The notes under the pieces were generated by a model, which had not been told where the DNA came from, did not search any database, and was given only the letters and a program-made list of their open reading frames with translations. Below are positions 16,159 to 28,530 of a stretch of DNA of 61,784 nucleotides, piece after piece. The stretch covers positions 1-61,784 of the forward strand of contig NZ_SPDV01000022.1 in the NCBI RefSeq assembly GCF_004564275.1, written 5' to 3'. Position numbers and translations under genes: made by a program. This DNA is from Sphingomonas parva (ex Maeng et al. 2020) (lineage in GTDB: Bacteria > Pseudomonadota > Alphaproteobacteria > Sphingomonadales > Sphingomonadaceae). Numbering within the stretch: position 1 is the stretch's first letter; each line of letters opens with the position of its first letter.

Positions 16159-16775
16159 CAGCCCTCCGCCGAGCCCTCGTCGCTGCCCGCGTCGGCGGCG
16201 GATTCGCCGGCCGAGGTGCCCGAGATCGTCGCGACGGTGAAGTCGCGGTCGGTAATCGCGGCGCTGGTGCCCTTGGGCAGCGTGACCTGGCTGATGTGGA
16301 TCGAATCGCCGATGTCGAAGCCGGCGAGATCGACGACGACCTCATCGGGGATCTCGGCGGCGTCGCAGACGAGCTCGATCTCGTGGCGAACGGCGTTCAG
16401 CATGCCGCCGCGCTTGATGCCCTTGCAATTCTCTTCGCCGGCGAAGCGGATCGGCACCTGGACGGTGACGGTGCTGTGCTCGCCGATGCGGAAGAAATCG
16501 ACATGCAGCGGCCGGTCGGTGACCGGGTGGAACTGGACGTCCTTCGGCAGGGTGCGGGTGGTCTCGCCGCCGACGTCGATCATCACGACCGAGTTCATGA
16601 AGTGGCCGCCCGAAAGCGCCTTCACGAGGGCCTTTTCCTCGACGTGGATCTGGGTCGGATCCTGATTCTGGCCGTAGATCACGGCCGGGACGCGGCCTTC
16701 GCGACGCATTGCACGGGAGGCTCCCTTGCCCGCCCGTTCGCGCGTCTCGGCCGACAGCGTAAGCTGCTCGCTCAT
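16158..16775 (-). CDS. rplY: 50S ribosomal protein L25 / general stress protein Ctc
   Basis: 205 aa. The N-terminal L25 domain binds 5S rRNA ([24 protein letters not shown], about 12-36). The C-terminal beta-rich TL5/Ctc domain includes PLHVDFFRI and [17 protein letters not shown]. An acidic Ser/Ala/Gly-rich tail ends the protein. The start giving MSEQLTL at 16775 is preferred because GGAG lies 8 bases upstream, against 2 bases for the alternative. It is followed directly by pth, the common rplY-pth pair. Confidence 0.97.
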   Translation of the reverse strand: MSEQLTLSAETRERAGKGASRAMRREGRVPAVIYGQNQDPTQIHVEEKALVKALSGGHFMNSVVMIDVGGETTRTLPKDVQFHPVTDRPLHVDFFRIGEHSTVTVQVPIRFAGEENCKGIKRGGMLNAVRHEIELVCDAAEIPDEVVVDLAGFDIGDSIHISQVTLPKGTSAAITDRDFTVATISGTSAGESAADAGSDEGSAEG

Positions 16776-16908
16776 GTGCATGTCTCCAAGTGGATGTTCA
16801 AACGCCCGCGCTCACGCCTCCAGGGATGACCATGAACGGGGGAGCGGCGCCTGTAGCGAAGGCGCGGCCGGAAGGCAAGATCAGGGTCTTTCCTGCCGGC
16901 GCGCCGGC

Positions 16909-17820
16909 TTACTGGATGCGCTTCGCCTTCAGGCCCTTGCTCCTGAGCATCGACTGCACCGAATCCCGCCCGGCGAGATGGCCCGCGCCGACCGCCACGA
17001 AGACGGTGCCGGGACGGTCCATCCGCGCGTCGAGCCATTCGGCCCAGCGGGCGTTGCGATCGGTGAGCAGGGCCTGGCGCAGCGTCGGCGACAGCTTGGC
17101 GTCCTCGTCGAAGGTGGCAGCGATGCCGGCCTCGTCGCCGCGCGACCAGGCGTCGAGCATCTTGCGGAACTGCTCGCGCAGGTCCTCGGGGGATTCGAGC
17201 ACGCCGACCAGGAAGGTGCGCTGCGCCTCCTCCGGCAGGCGATCGAACAGGCCGAGCTGCTGCTCGATCGTCTCGAGGCCGAGGACCGGCTTGCCGCTGG
17301 CCTTGTAGCCGGCGCCCAGCGACTTCTCGACGCCGGCCTCGCCGCTGACGCCGAGCTGCTTGAAGGTGACGCTGACCAGGGCGAGCGCGGCCGCCCAGGT
17401 CTCGAACCGGTCGAGCGCCGCCGCGGGAATGCCGCTGTCCTTGACCATCGCGTCGAGCGCGGCGCGCTTCTCCTCCGGCACGCGCTCGCGCAGCGGCGGA
17501 AGGCCGGACGAGAGGCCGAGCCTGGTCATCGCCGAGGCGGCCGCCGCCTGATCGTCCAGGTTCGCGATCTCGAACACCAGCTCGTCCGCGGTGGCGAGGG
17601 CGGTGTCGAACGCCGCCGTCCGCCACTGAAGCTCGGGCGGGAGGAGGTGGAAGGTGCCGAACAGATAGATCGTCGTATCCTCGTCGGCGAGCTTCCACAT
17701 CGCCGGCCGGGCGGCGCCCGGCGCGGCATTGCTCTCCGCCACCGGCGCCGATGCGCAGCCGGACAGCGCCAGCGCGACGGCGATGCCGCCCAACAAACCG
17801 GTCTTGATCGCTTTCAGCAT
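16909..17820 (-). CDS. TraB/GumN family lipoprotein
   Basis: 303 aa. The lipobox LALSGC makes C22 the likely lipidated residue. The TraB/GumN fold is indicated by [15 protein letters not shown] (about 49-63), the conserved GxxH motif followed by [11 protein letters not shown], and the C-terminal [17 protein letters not shown] near 275-291. The pairing of GTFH, an ELV-FE glutamate and GAGHL matches the proposed metal-dependent hydrolase (Tiki-like) site. Substrate unknown. It is divergent from glyQ. Confidence 0.9.
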   Translation of the reverse strand: MLKAIKTGLLGGIAVALALSGCASAPVAESNAAPGAARPAMWKLADEDTTIYLFGTFHLLPPELQWRTAAFDTALATADELVFEIANLDDQAAAASAMTRLGLSSGLPPLRERVPEEKRAALDAMVKDSGIPAAALDRFETWAAALALVSVTFKQLGVSGEAGVEKSLGAGYKASGKPVLGLETIEQQLGLFDRLPEEAQRTFLVGVLESPEDLREQFRKMLDAWSRGDEAGIAATFDEDAKLSPTLRQALLTDRNARWAEWLDARMDRPGTVFVAVGAGHLAGRDSVQSMLRSKGLKAKRIQ

Positions 17821-17995
17821 GGTCGTCCTTCGAGATCCGCGCCGGAAACAAGGACATGGCGGTCCCGGCTCCGGCTTGCCGGCTTGTGCCCGCCGCGCCC
17901 CCTCGGGTCAATCGCGGCCGCTTCCCTTGACCGGCCGCAGGGGTTGCGCCAGAGCGAGACATCCTTCCTTTGTTGCAGGTGCGAAGCAGATCGCC

Positions 17996-18862
17996 GTGGA
18001 CAAGCCTCCCAGCTTCCAGTCGCTCATCCTCACCCTCCACGATTACTGGAGCCGCCAGGGCTGCCTGATCCTGCAGCCCTACGACCTGCAGATGGGCGCG
18101 GGCACGTTCCACCCGGCGACGGCGCTGCGCGCGCTCGGCCCCAATCCGTGGAAGGCCGCCTATGTCCAGCCGTGCCGGCGCCCGACCGACGGGCGGTACG
18201 GCGAGAATCCGAACCGGCTGCAGCATTATTACCAATATCAGGTGATCCTGAAGCCGAGCCCGCCCGATCTGCAGGCGCTGTACCTCGGCTCGCTGTCGGC
18301 GATCGGGATCGACACCGGCAAGCACGACATCCGCTTCGTCGAGGACGATTGGGAGAGCCCGACGCTCGGCGCCTGGGGGCTCGGCTGGGAAGTCTGGTGC
18401 GACGGCATGGAGGTGACCCAGTTCACCTATTTCCAGCAGGTCGGCGGCTACGACTGCAAGCCGGTCGCCGGCGAGCTCACCTACGGGCTCGAGCGGCTGG
18501 CGATGTACATCCAGGGCGTCGACAACGTCTACGATCTCGCCTTCAACGACGAAGGCGTCACTTATGGCGACGTCTTCCTCGAGAACGAGCGCCAGTTCAG
18601 CGCCTACAATTTCGAGGTCGCCAACACCGAGACCCTGTTCCGCTGGTTCAAGGACGCGGCGGAGGAGAGCGCGCGCTGCATCGAGGCGAAGCTGCCGCTG
18701 CCGGCCTATGACGAGGCGATCAAGGCCAGCCATATCTTCAACACGCTCCAGGCCCGCGGCGTGATCTCGGTGGCCGAGCGCCAGGCCTATATCGGCCGGG
18801 TGCGCGACCTCGCGAAGGGCGCCTGCCAGGCGTGGATGGAAAAGAACGGATGGGCGGCGTGA
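17996..18862 (+). CDS. glyQ: Glycyl-tRNA synthetase alpha subunit
   Basis: 288 aa, class II aminoacyl-tRNA synthetase core of the bacterial alpha2beta2 GlyRS. The sequence [24 protein letters not shown] opens the protein; motif 2-like and motif 3 regions include [13 protein letters not shown] and [15 protein letters not shown]. The GTG at 17996 is the only in-frame start close to the family N-terminus, and no strong ribosome site is seen. The stop TGA overlaps the glyS ATG by one base. Confidence 0.98.
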   Translation: MDKPPSFQSLILTLHDYWSRQGCLILQPYDLQMGAGTFHPATALRALGPNPWKAAYVQPCRRPTDGRYGENPNRLQHYYQYQVILKPSPPDLQALYLGSLSAIGIDTGKHDIRFVEDDWESPTLGAWGLGWEVWCDGMEVTQFTYFQQVGGYDCKPVAGELTYGLERLAMYIQGVDNVYDLAFNDEGVTYGDVFLENERQFSAYNFEVANTETLFRWFKDAAEESARCIEAKLPLPAYDEAIKASHIFNTLQARGVISVAERQAYIGRVRDLAKGACQAWMEKNGWAA

Positions 18863-20988
18863 TGGCCGATTTCCTGCTCGAGCTCCTCTCCGAGGAGATC
18901 CCGGCCCGGATGCAGGCCAAGGCCTCGGCCGATCTCGCGCGCCTGCTCGGCGAGCAGCTCGCCGCGGCCGGGCTGAAGGCTGAGGCGATCGAGACCTTCG
19001 CGACGCCGCGCCGGCTGGCCCTGATCGCGCGCGGCCTGCCGCTCGAGACCGCCGCCGTGCAGGAGGAGCTGAAGGGCCCGCGGGCGAGCGCGCCGCCGCA
19101 GGCGCTGGAAGGCTTCCTGCGCAAGACCGGCCTGACCCGCGAGCAACTGGTCGATCGCGACGGCGTGCTGTTCGCGGTGATCGACAGGCCGGGCCGCGCG
19201 ACCGGCGCGGTGCTCGCCGAGGCGATCCCGGCGATCGTTCGCGCCTTTCCCTGGCCCAAGTCTATGCGCTGGGGCGTAGCGTCCGCGTCGAACGAGAGCC
19301 TGCGCTGGGTGCGGCCGCTGCAGGGCATCGTCGCCCTGCTCGGCGAGGAGATCGTCGCCTGCGAGGTGGCCGGGGTGCGCTCGGGCGCGGCCACGGTCGG
19401 CCACCGCTTCCACCATCCCGGCATCATCACCATCGGCAGCGCCAACGATTATGCCGAGAAGCTGCGTGCCTGCCACGTGATCGTCGATCCGGCCGAGCGG
19501 CGCCGGATCATCGACGAGGGCGCGCGCGCCGCGGCCGCGGCGGCCGGCCTCACCCTGGTCGAGGACGAGGGGCTGCTGGTCGAGAATGCCGGCCTCACCG
19601 AATGGCCGGTGCCCCTGCTGGGCCATTTCGATCCCGCCTTCCTCGCGGTGCCGCGCGAGGTGATTCAGCTCACCATGCGCACCAACCAGAAATATTTCGC
19701 CTGCACCGACGCGGACGGACGGCTGGCGCCGAGCTTCGTCTGCACCGCCAACATCGACGCCAACGACGGCGGCAGGGCGATCGTCGAGGGCAATCAGAAG
19801 GTGCTCGCCGCCCGCCTGTCCGACGCCAAGTTCTTCTGGGAGCAGGATCTGAAGGCGCCGCTCGACGCCTTCCTGCCCAGGCTCGACGACATGCTGTTCT
19901 ACGAGGGCATGGGCAGCCTGCGCGCCAAGGCCGACCGGATTGGCGCGCTCGCGGCGGCGATCTGCACCCGCTGGTTTCCCGATCGGGATCCGGAGACCGC
20001 GCGCCGTGCCGGAATCCTCGCCAAGGCCGATCTCGCCACCGCGATGGTGGGCGAGTTCCCCGAGCTTCAGGGCGTGATGGGCGGCTATTATGCCGAGGCG
20101 GCGGGCGAAAAGCCGGGCACCGTCTCGGCGCTCAAGCAGCAATATCTGCCGGCGGTGGAGGGCTGCATCCCGGCCTGCGTCGCGCTGGCCGACCGGATCG
20201 ACACGCTGACCGCCTTCTTCGCCAGGGGCATCCGGCCGACCGGCTCCAAGGATCCGTTCGCCCTCCGCCGCGCCGCCCTCACCATCATCCAGACGACCCT
20301 GGCCAACGGAACGCGGCTGCGCCTGCGCGAGGCGCTCGCGCTCGCCGAGTCCGGCGGGGACGTGGACGAGCTGATGGCCTTCTTCGCCGACCGGCTGAAG
20401 GTGCAGCAGCGGGAGGCGGGGGTGCGGCACGACCTGATCGACGCGGTGTTCGCCCTCGGCGGCGAGGACGATCTCGTCCGGCTGCTTGCCCGCGTCCGCG
20501 CGCTGCAGGCGTTCGTCGAGACAGGGGAGGGGAAAGATCTCCTCGCCGGCTACAAGCGCGCCGCCAACATCCTCAAGAAGGAAGGCTGGGGCGCGGCCTC
20601 GCGGGCGATGGCCAACCGGGAGAACGAGTCGATCCCGCAGACCGGGGAGGAGGACCCGCTCGTCCTCGTCGACGATCCGCAGCTCGCCGAGGCGGTGGCG
20701 GCGTTCAACCAGCGCCACCCGCTCCCCTACGAGCCCGAGCCCGAGGAAGCGGCGCTGATCCACGCGCTCGACGCCGCCGAGCCGCAGGCGCGCGCCGCGG
20801 TGGAGGCCGAGGATTTCGAAGGAGCGATGGCGGCGCTCGCCAGCCTGCGCGGGCCGGTCGACGCCTTCTTCGACAAGGTCACCGTCAACGACGCCGATCC
20901 GGTGAAGCGCGAGGCGCGGCTCGATCTGCTCGCCCGGATGCGGGACGCGGTCCACGAGGTCGCCGACTTCTCGAAGGTCGAGGGCTGA
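18862..20988 (+). CDS. glyS: Glycyl-tRNA synthetase beta subunit
   Basis: 708 aa. The beta subunit binds tRNA-Gly and is required for charging. It starts [18 protein letters not shown], which is the canonical N-terminus. The central body includes TMRTNQKYFAC and the HD-like segment with ILAKADLATAMVGEFPELQG. The C-terminal anticodon-binding domain ends in FFDKVTVNDADP. It is coupled to glyQ by TGATG. Confidence 0.98.
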   Translation: MADFLLELLSEEIPARMQAKASADLARLLGEQLAAAGLKAEAIETFATPRRLALIARGLPLETAAVQEELKGPRASAPPQALEGFLRKTGLTREQLVDRDGVLFAVIDRPGRATGAVLAEAIPAIVRAFPWPKSMRWGVASASNESLRWVRPLQGIVALLGEEIVACEVAGVRSGAATVGHRFHHPGIITIGSANDYAEKLRACHVIVDPAERRRIIDEGARAAAAAAGLTLVEDEGLLVENAGLTEWPVPLLGHFDPAFLAVPREVIQLTMRTNQKYFACTDADGRLAPSFVCTANIDANDGGRAIVEGNQKVLAARLSDAKFFWEQDLKAPLDAFLPRLDDMLFYEGMGSLRAKADRIGALAAAICTRWFPDRDPETARRAGILAKADLATAMVGEFPELQGVMGGYYAEAAGEKPGTVSALKQQYLPAVEGCIPACVALADRIDTLTAFFARGIRPTGSKDPFALRRAALTIIQTTLANGTRLRLREALALAESGGDVDELMAFFADRLKVQQREAGVRHDLIDAVFALGGEDDLVRLLARVRALQAFVETGEGKDLLAGYKRAANILKKEGWGAASRAMANRENESIPQTGEEDPLVLVDDPQLAEAVAAFNQRHPLPYEPEPEEAALIHALDAAEPQARAAVEAEDFEGAMAALASLRGPVDAFFDKVTVNDADPVKREARLDLLARMRDAVHEVADFSKVEG

Positions 20989-21069
20989 CGGCACGAACCT
21001 GTCGCGCCTGGAACCGCTTTGATCACCGGAGCTTCTACCAGGAAGATCCGTAAGACAGGAAGGCAGGGA

Positions 21070-23757
<2,688 letters not shown>

Positions 23758-23773
23758 GCGCGGCGCCCGGCGC

Positions 23774-24706
23774 TCAGTCGCGCGGCTTGTAGTCGGGGAG
23801 GGTGGGGCTGCCGAGGCCACCGTCCTCGACGGCCTTCACCGCGCCCTGGACCTTGGCCACCTGGCTGCGCAGTCCGCGGGCGCTCTCGCCGAGCGCGGTC
23901 GAGGTCTCGGAAAAGGCGCCGACCTGTACGTGCGCGGCGTCGAGGCTGGCGTCGAGCCCCTTGATCGCCTCGCGCGCCGCGGCCGATCGCGCGCGGATCT
24001 GGCCGATGCTGTCGCGGCCGCGCGTCTGGAGCTGGGCGCCGCGGGTGCGGGCGGTGGCGGCGAAGGCGTCGGCGGCCGAGGCGGTGCTGCGGATCGCGCT
24101 CCGCGTGCCCGCAATACGGGCGTCGAGCGCCGCCGACTGCTGCGCCATCGCGGCGGTCGCCTGGGCGGAGGCGTCCAGCTTCGCCTCGATCGCCTTCTGC
24201 CCTTCGGGCGAGGTCATCTCGAGCAGCATGTCGGTGCCGCGCGAGATCCGGTCGAGCAGCGGCCCCGGATCGCCGGCAAGCTCGCCGAAGCCTGGCTTCT
24301 TGGCGGGGATGAGGCCGACGCCGTTCTCATTGAGCGGGATCGGGCGGCCGGCTTGATCGGGCGCCACGAGGTCGATGGTGGCGCTGCCGAAGGCGAGATC
24401 GCCCTTCAGCGTCGCCTGGGTGCCCTCGTGCACCGGAAGCTCCTTCTCGGTGATCGAGATGCGAACACGGACCAGGCCCGGGTTGCCCGGCTCCAGCCCG
24501 ATCGTCTGCACCCGGCCGACCGGAATGCCGGCGAAGGTCACCGCCGATCCCTCGACGAGGCCGGCCACCGACTGGGCGAACAGGATGTCGTATTGCGGAC
24601 CCTTGCGGCCGTCGTCGGGAGTCAGCCAGACGACGAACGCGAACAGCGCGGCCAGCGACGCCAGCACGACGGCCGAGACGAGGAGGATGTGCGAACGCGT
24701 TTCCAA
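23774..24706 (-). CDS. MCE (MlaD-like) family protein
   Basis: 310 aa from a TTG start that gives the family-typical METRSHILLVSAVV. A single N-terminal anchor (about 7-28) precedes one MCE domain (about 38-125), with VAGLVEGSAVTFAGIPVGRV and FGSATIDLV. The second half is an Ala-rich coiled coil (180-290) that may extend across the periplasm. MCE proteins form hexameric rings that carry lipids between membranes with an MlaEF-type ABC transporter. No ATPase or permease gene is nearby, so its partners must be elsewhere. Confidence 0.92.
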   Translation of the reverse strand: METRSHILLVSAVVLASLAALFAFVVWLTPDDGRKGPQYDILFAQSVAGLVEGSAVTFAGIPVGRVQTIGLEPGNPGLVRVRISITEKELPVHEGTQATLKGDLAFGSATIDLVAPDQAGRPIPLNENGVGLIPAKKPGFGELAGDPGPLLDRISRGTDMLLEMTSPEGQKAIEAKLDASAQATAAMAQQSAALDARIAGTRSAIRSTASAADAFAATARTRGAQLQTRGRDSIGQIRARSAAAREAIKGLDASLDAAHVQVGAFSETSTALGESARGLRSQVAKVQGAVKAVEDGGLGSPTLPDYKPRD

Positions 24707-24823
24707 GGGACTGAGCTGCTCCGGTGGTGCCGCCTGTGTGCACCAGCGGCGGCGCCGACGCCAACCCTAGATTTCAGCCATGCCCGCCAAAGAGAGGGTG
24801 GCCTTGGCCGCGTCTCAGGAGAC

Positions 24824-25072
24824 CTAAAGCGGCCCCGGGCCGTCGACCCGGCGGCGCTCCTCGTCCCGCGCCGCCGCATGCCGGAGCGAGTCCATCTCGG
24901 TCGCCCGGTCGTGCAGGCGCTTGTTCTCTGCCTGGAGCTCGGCCGTGCGCCGCGTCTCGTCGCGATAGCGACGCTTCCACTTGCCGTTGGCCATCAGCGC
25001 CATGCCGACGACGAGGCCGAACAGGAAGATGAGGATGTAGAGAACCCATTCGTTGTAGCTGCCCGCGTTCAC
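24824..25072 (-). CDS. Small single-span membrane protein with coiled coil
   Basis: 82 aa from a GTG at 25072 that has GAGGAG 6 bases upstream; a TTG six codons earlier is a weaker choice. Residues about 5-27 (EWVLYILIFLFGLVVGMALM) are membrane-spanning. The remainder is charged and helical with a heptad look (RRTAELQAENKRLHDRATEMDSL). It lies between the MCE gene and the Tad operon, on the same strand as both. Unknown function; it could accompany either neighbour. Confidence 0.6.
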   Translation of the reverse strand: MNAGSYNEWVLYILIFLFGLVVGMALMANGKWKRRYRDETRRTAELQAENKRLHDRATEMDSLRHAAARDEERRRVDGPGPL

Positions 25073-25201
25073 CGCTCGCTCCTCTACCAAGGATCGCCAG
25101 GCCCGGGCCGATCAGGCACGGGATGCGGATCAATGGGCGAGGGGGGCAGGTTGTTCCGCCCCCGTGCCGGTTGCCGCTGCCGCGAGGGCAGCGGCGAGAC
25201 C

Positions 25202-26197
25202 TCAGAGCAGCGAGTCGGAGATCGAGCAGGCCGCCGGACCGAGGATGACGATGAAGAGCACCGGCAGGATGAACAGGATCAGCGGCACGGTCATGATCGC
25301 CGGCAGCCGGGCCGCTTTCTCCTCGGCGCGCATCATCCGCTCGTTGCGGAACTCGGCGGAGAGGACGCGCAGCGCGCTGGCCAGCGGCGTGCCGTATTTC
25401 TCGGTCTGGATCATCGTCGTGACGACGCCGCGCACCGCCTCGAGATCGATGCGGTTGGCGAGGTTCTCGAACGCCTGGCGCCGATCGGTGAGGAAGCCGA
25501 GCTCGATCGAGGTGAGGGCGAACTCGTCGCCGAGCTCGGGATAGGCCTTGCCGAGCTCGCGGGCGACGCGGTTGAAGGCGGCATCGACGGTGAGGCCGGC
25601 CTCGGCGCAGATCACGAGCAGGTCGAGCGCGTCGGGAAGCCCCTTCCGGATCGCGTCGGAGCGCTTGTTGACCCGGTTCTTCAGCCAGAGATCGGGCGCC
25701 TTGTAGCAGCCGATCAGGGTGGCGGCGACGAGGGCGTAGCGCTTGAACGCGCCCCAATCGGGCAGCCAGTCGAACACATAGACGCCGAGGATCACCAGGG
25801 TGCCGAGGACGAGCGGCAGGACCAGGCGGGCGAGGATGACGACGAAGGCGAGATCCTTGGAGCGGATGCCGGCCTGCATCAGCTTCTTCTGGGCGATCTT
25901 GACCTGCTCGTCCTGGACCATCTTCAGCGAGCCGAGGATGCCGCGGACCTTGTCGCCGACCTCGTTGCGGTTGCTGATGCTGCGCCGGCGCTTGTTCGAG
26001 GCGGTGACGATGCCGGCCTTGAGCTGCTCGCGCCGCTCGTTGAGGGCCTTGACGCGCTTGGCCATCGGATCGCGCACGGTGGTCGCCGCGTAGATGGCGA
26101 CGAGCACGGCCATGGTCGCGATCGCGGCGAGGAACGTCGCCACGGTGAGCACGTCGATGCCCATCACCGTCGGGCCCGTTGCTGGTGGAGGTGCCAT
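25202..26197 (-). CDS. tadC: Tad pilus inner-membrane protein TadC (T2SS F domain)
   Basis: 331 aa. Last gene of the Tad operon. It has an N-terminal membrane segment (about 13-38), a cytoplasmic linker, two mid helices (120-165) and the T2SSF domain with GLPDALDLLVICAEAGLTVDAAF and KYGTPLASALRVLS. A C-terminal helix (PAIMTVPLILFILPVLFIVIL) completes it. TadC works with TadB as the platform for Flp pilus assembly. The ATG at 26197 was taken; an internal ATG at 26164 is possible, as neither has a strong ribosome site. tadB ends 15 bases upstream. Confidence 0.93.
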   Translation of the reverse strand: MAPPPATGPTVMGIDVLTVATFLAAIATMAVLVAIYAATTVRDPMAKRVKALNERREQLKAGIVTASNKRRRSISNRNEVGDKVRGILGSLKMVQDEQVKIAQKKLMQAGIRSKDLAFVVILARLVLPLVLGTLVILGVYVFDWLPDWGAFKRYALVAATLIGCYKAPDLWLKNRVNKRSDAIRKGLPDALDLLVICAEAGLTVDAAFNRVARELGKAYPELGDEFALTSIELGFLTDRRQAFENLANRIDLEAVRGVVTTMIQTEKYGTPLASALRVLSAEFRNERMMRAEEKAARLPAIMTVPLILFILPVLFIVILGPAACSISDSLL

Positions 26198-26211
26198 GTC
26201 GCTACGCCGCC

Positions 26212-27192
26212 CTAGATCTCGAAATCGACCATCTTGGCCATGATGAACACGCCGATCCCCATCCACATGAGGCCGCCGCAGCCGGCGATGATCAGCCGCT
26301 CGTCGACGAAGAACTTCTGCATGTACTCGCCGTTGATGAACCAGATCAGGGCGAAGACGATGAACGGCAGCGATCCGACGATCCACGCCGAAGCCTTGGA
26401 TTCCGAAGACATCGCCTTGATCTTGAGCTTCATCGCGGCGCGCTTGCGCAGCACGTCGGAGAGGTTGCCGAGCGTCTCGGCGAGGTTGCCGCCGGTCTCG
26501 CGCTGAATGGCGAGGGTGATGACGAAGAACTGGAATTCCGGCGTGCCGAGCCGCGCGGCGGCTTCCCCGAGCGCGACCTCCATCGTCCGGCCGATCTTCA
26601 TCTTGTCCGAGACGGTGCGGAATTCGTCGGCGATCGGGCCGGGGACCTCGTCCGCGATAACGCCCATCGTCTCGGTGATCGGAAGACCCGAGCGCAGGCC
26701 GCGGACCATCAGATCGATGGCGTCCGGGAATTTGGCGGTGAACTGGGCGACCCGGCGCTTGATCAGCTTGCCGACGACGAAATGCGGCAGGCCGATGCCG
26801 ACGAACAGGCCGGCGAAGATCGCCAGATAGATCGGCAGGCCGCGCAGGGTCAGCATCACGGCGACGAAGACGAACAGGCCGAGCGTGGCGAGCACGTAGT
26901 GCAGCAACGTCCATGAACGGCCGGTCTGCTCGAGCCGCTGGCGGAGCAGGGCGGGGTTCGGGATCAGCCTCTGGGCGAGGCCTTCCATCTTGGAATCGTT
27001 GCGCGTCTGGCGAATGCGCTTCATCTGCGCCTGGGCGGCGACCTCGTTCGAGCGGCTGTGCCGCTCGCGCACGCTCTCGAGGCGCCGGTGCGACGCCTTG
27101 GCCGAGGACGGGCCGTTCAGGGCCAGGGCGAAGATGCCGAGCGTGCCCAGCAGCCCCATGGCCAGGATCAGCACTGGAAAGCTAAGCTCCAT
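26212..27192 (-). CDS. tadB: Tad pilus inner-membrane protein TadB (T2SS F domain)
   Basis: 326 aa. The N-terminal helix is at 5-26, followed by a basic linker and a membrane pair (about 98-145). The T2SSF domain contains FPDAIDLMVRGLRSGLPITETMGVIADE and ETGGNLAETLGNLSDVLRKR, and two C-terminal helices follow. GAGGAATAG lies directly before the ATG. It follows cpaE by 33 bases, the position normally held by the cpaF ATPase gene. Confidence 0.95.
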   Translation of the reverse strand: MELSFPVLILAMGLLGTLGIFALALNGPSSAKASHRRLESVRERHSRSNEVAAQAQMKRIRQTRNDSKMEGLAQRLIPNPALLRQRLEQTGRSWTLLHYVLATLGLFVFVAVMLTLRGLPIYLAIFAGLFVGIGLPHFVVGKLIKRRVAQFTAKFPDAIDLMVRGLRSGLPITETMGVIADEVPGPIADEFRTVSDKMKIGRTMEVALGEAAARLGTPEFQFFVITLAIQRETGGNLAETLGNLSDVLRKRAAMKLKIKAMSSESKASAWIVGSLPFIVFALIWFINGEYMQKFFVDERLIIAGCGGLMWMGIGVFIMAKMVDFEI

Positions 27193-27225
27193 CTATTCCT
27201 CGCCCTTCGCGTGAGGCCGCGCCGT

Positions 27226-28530
27226 TCAGACGGCCTTCGCCTTTTCCAGCTTCGGCTTCTTGGCCAGCATCGTCTTCAGGTTCAGCTTCTCGAGCAAAGA
27301 TCCGGCGGTCGCGGCCGGCTTGCCGGCGCCGTCCTCGCCGGTCTCGCCCGGGTTTTCGACCGTCGCGACGGTGGCGGTGAGGAGCTGGCCGAGCGGCTGG
27401 TTGAGCTTCGAGCTGGTCGCGATCTTGGCGAACGGCTGGCCGAGCTTCGCAGCCTGGGCGGCGACCTTGGCGTCGAACGGGATGACGACGTCGACCTTGC
27501 GCTCGATCGACTGCTCGAAGTCCTTGCGGCTGATCTCCTGCGCGCCCGAGGGCACGCGATTGGCGACCACGATCACCCGGGCCTGGGGCGCATTGGCCTT
27601 GAGCCAGCTGAGGATGCGGATCGCGTCGCGGGTCGCAGCGAGGGTGAACTCGACGACGACGATCGCGGCATGGACCTCGTGGACGAGGTGGCCGTGCTGG
27701 ACCAGCATCGAGCGGGGCAGATCGAGGATCGTCGCCTCGAACGCGTTCCGTATCTCCTCCTGGAGCTGGTAATAGGCCGATCCGTCGTTGAGCAATGGCT
27801 GGTTGAGCGGCGCCTCGGCGGACAGAACGCAGAGCTTCTCGTTGGCGCGGACCATCGCGCGCTCGATGAACAGGCCGTCGATGCGGCTCGGATTCTCGAT
27901 TGCGTCGGTGAGGCCGCGGCCCGGCTCGAGGTCGAGCGACAGGGCGCCGGTGCCGAAATGAACGTCGAGATCGAGCAGCGCCGTCGAGCGGCCGCCCTTG
28001 TCGCCCATCATCCAGGCGATCGAGGTCGCGACGGTCGAGGCGCCGACGCCGCCGCGGACGCCGATCACGGCCGCCATGACGTGCGGCTTGTCGGCGTTCG
28101 CCTCGCTCGCGCGCGGGCCCGAGATGATCATCTGGGCATTGGCGAAGGCGTCGCGCAGGTGATCGGCGGTGAACGGCTTCAGCAGATAGTCCTGGATGCC
28201 CGAGGCGATCAGATCGCGGTACAGGCGCACGTCGTTGACCTGGCCGGCGGCGATCACCACCGTGCCGGGCTCGCAGACCTCGGCGAGCGCGTTGATGTCG
28301 TTCAGCGGATCGCCGGATTCGGAGAGATCGACGAACAGGATCGTCGGGCTGGCCGAGACCGATAGGGTCTGGATGGCGTTGCGGAGGCCGCCGCGATTGA
28401 CCTTCTCCGGCGCCCAGCCGTGTTCGACCGCGATCGGCCGGAGCAGCTCGGCGGTGGAATCGTCGCAGACGAAGGCGGCGAAGGGATCACGAAGCGCCGC
28501 GGCGCGGCTGCCATGGAAAGGCGCGTTCAT
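27226..28530 (-). CDS. cpaE: Pilus assembly protein CpaE / TadZ
   Basis: 434 aa MinD/ParA-like localisation factor for the Tad pilus. Residues about 15-135 form a receiver-like domain without a complete phosphorylation site. The deviant Walker A VRGGVGAST lies at 158-166, with an ALLDLD strand after it and VVANRVPSG near the C-terminal part of the ATPase. The C-terminal 60 residues are a basic, Ala/Lys-rich tail. Its ATG overlaps the cpaD stop by one base (TGATG). Confidence 0.94.
   Translation of the reverse strand: MNAPFHGSRAAALRDPFAAFVCDDSTAELLRPIAVEHGWAPEKVNRGGLRNAIQTLSVSASPTILFVDLSESGDPLNDINALAEVCEPGTVVIAAGQVNDVRLYRDLIASGIQDYLLKPFTADHLRDAFANAQMIISGPRASEANADKPHVMAAVIGVRGGVGASTVATSIAWMMGDKGGRSTALLDLDVHFGTGALSLDLEPGRGLTDAIENPSRIDGLFIERAMVRANEKLCVLSAEAPLNQPLLNDGSAYYQLQEEIRNAFEATILDLPRSMLVQHGHLVHEVHAAIVVVEFTLAATRDAIRILSWLKANAPQARVIVVANRVPSGAQEISRKDFEQSIERKVDVVIPFDAKVAAQAAKLGQPFAKIATSSKLNQPLGQLLTATVATVENPGETGEDGAGKPAATAGSLLEKLNLKTMLAKKPKLEKAKAV

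Noticed and set aside
27193-27225. Possible cpaF remnant between cpaE and tadB
   Set aside because: The gap is only 33 bases and is filled by the tadB ribosome site; no Walker A or other CpaF sequence is visible.
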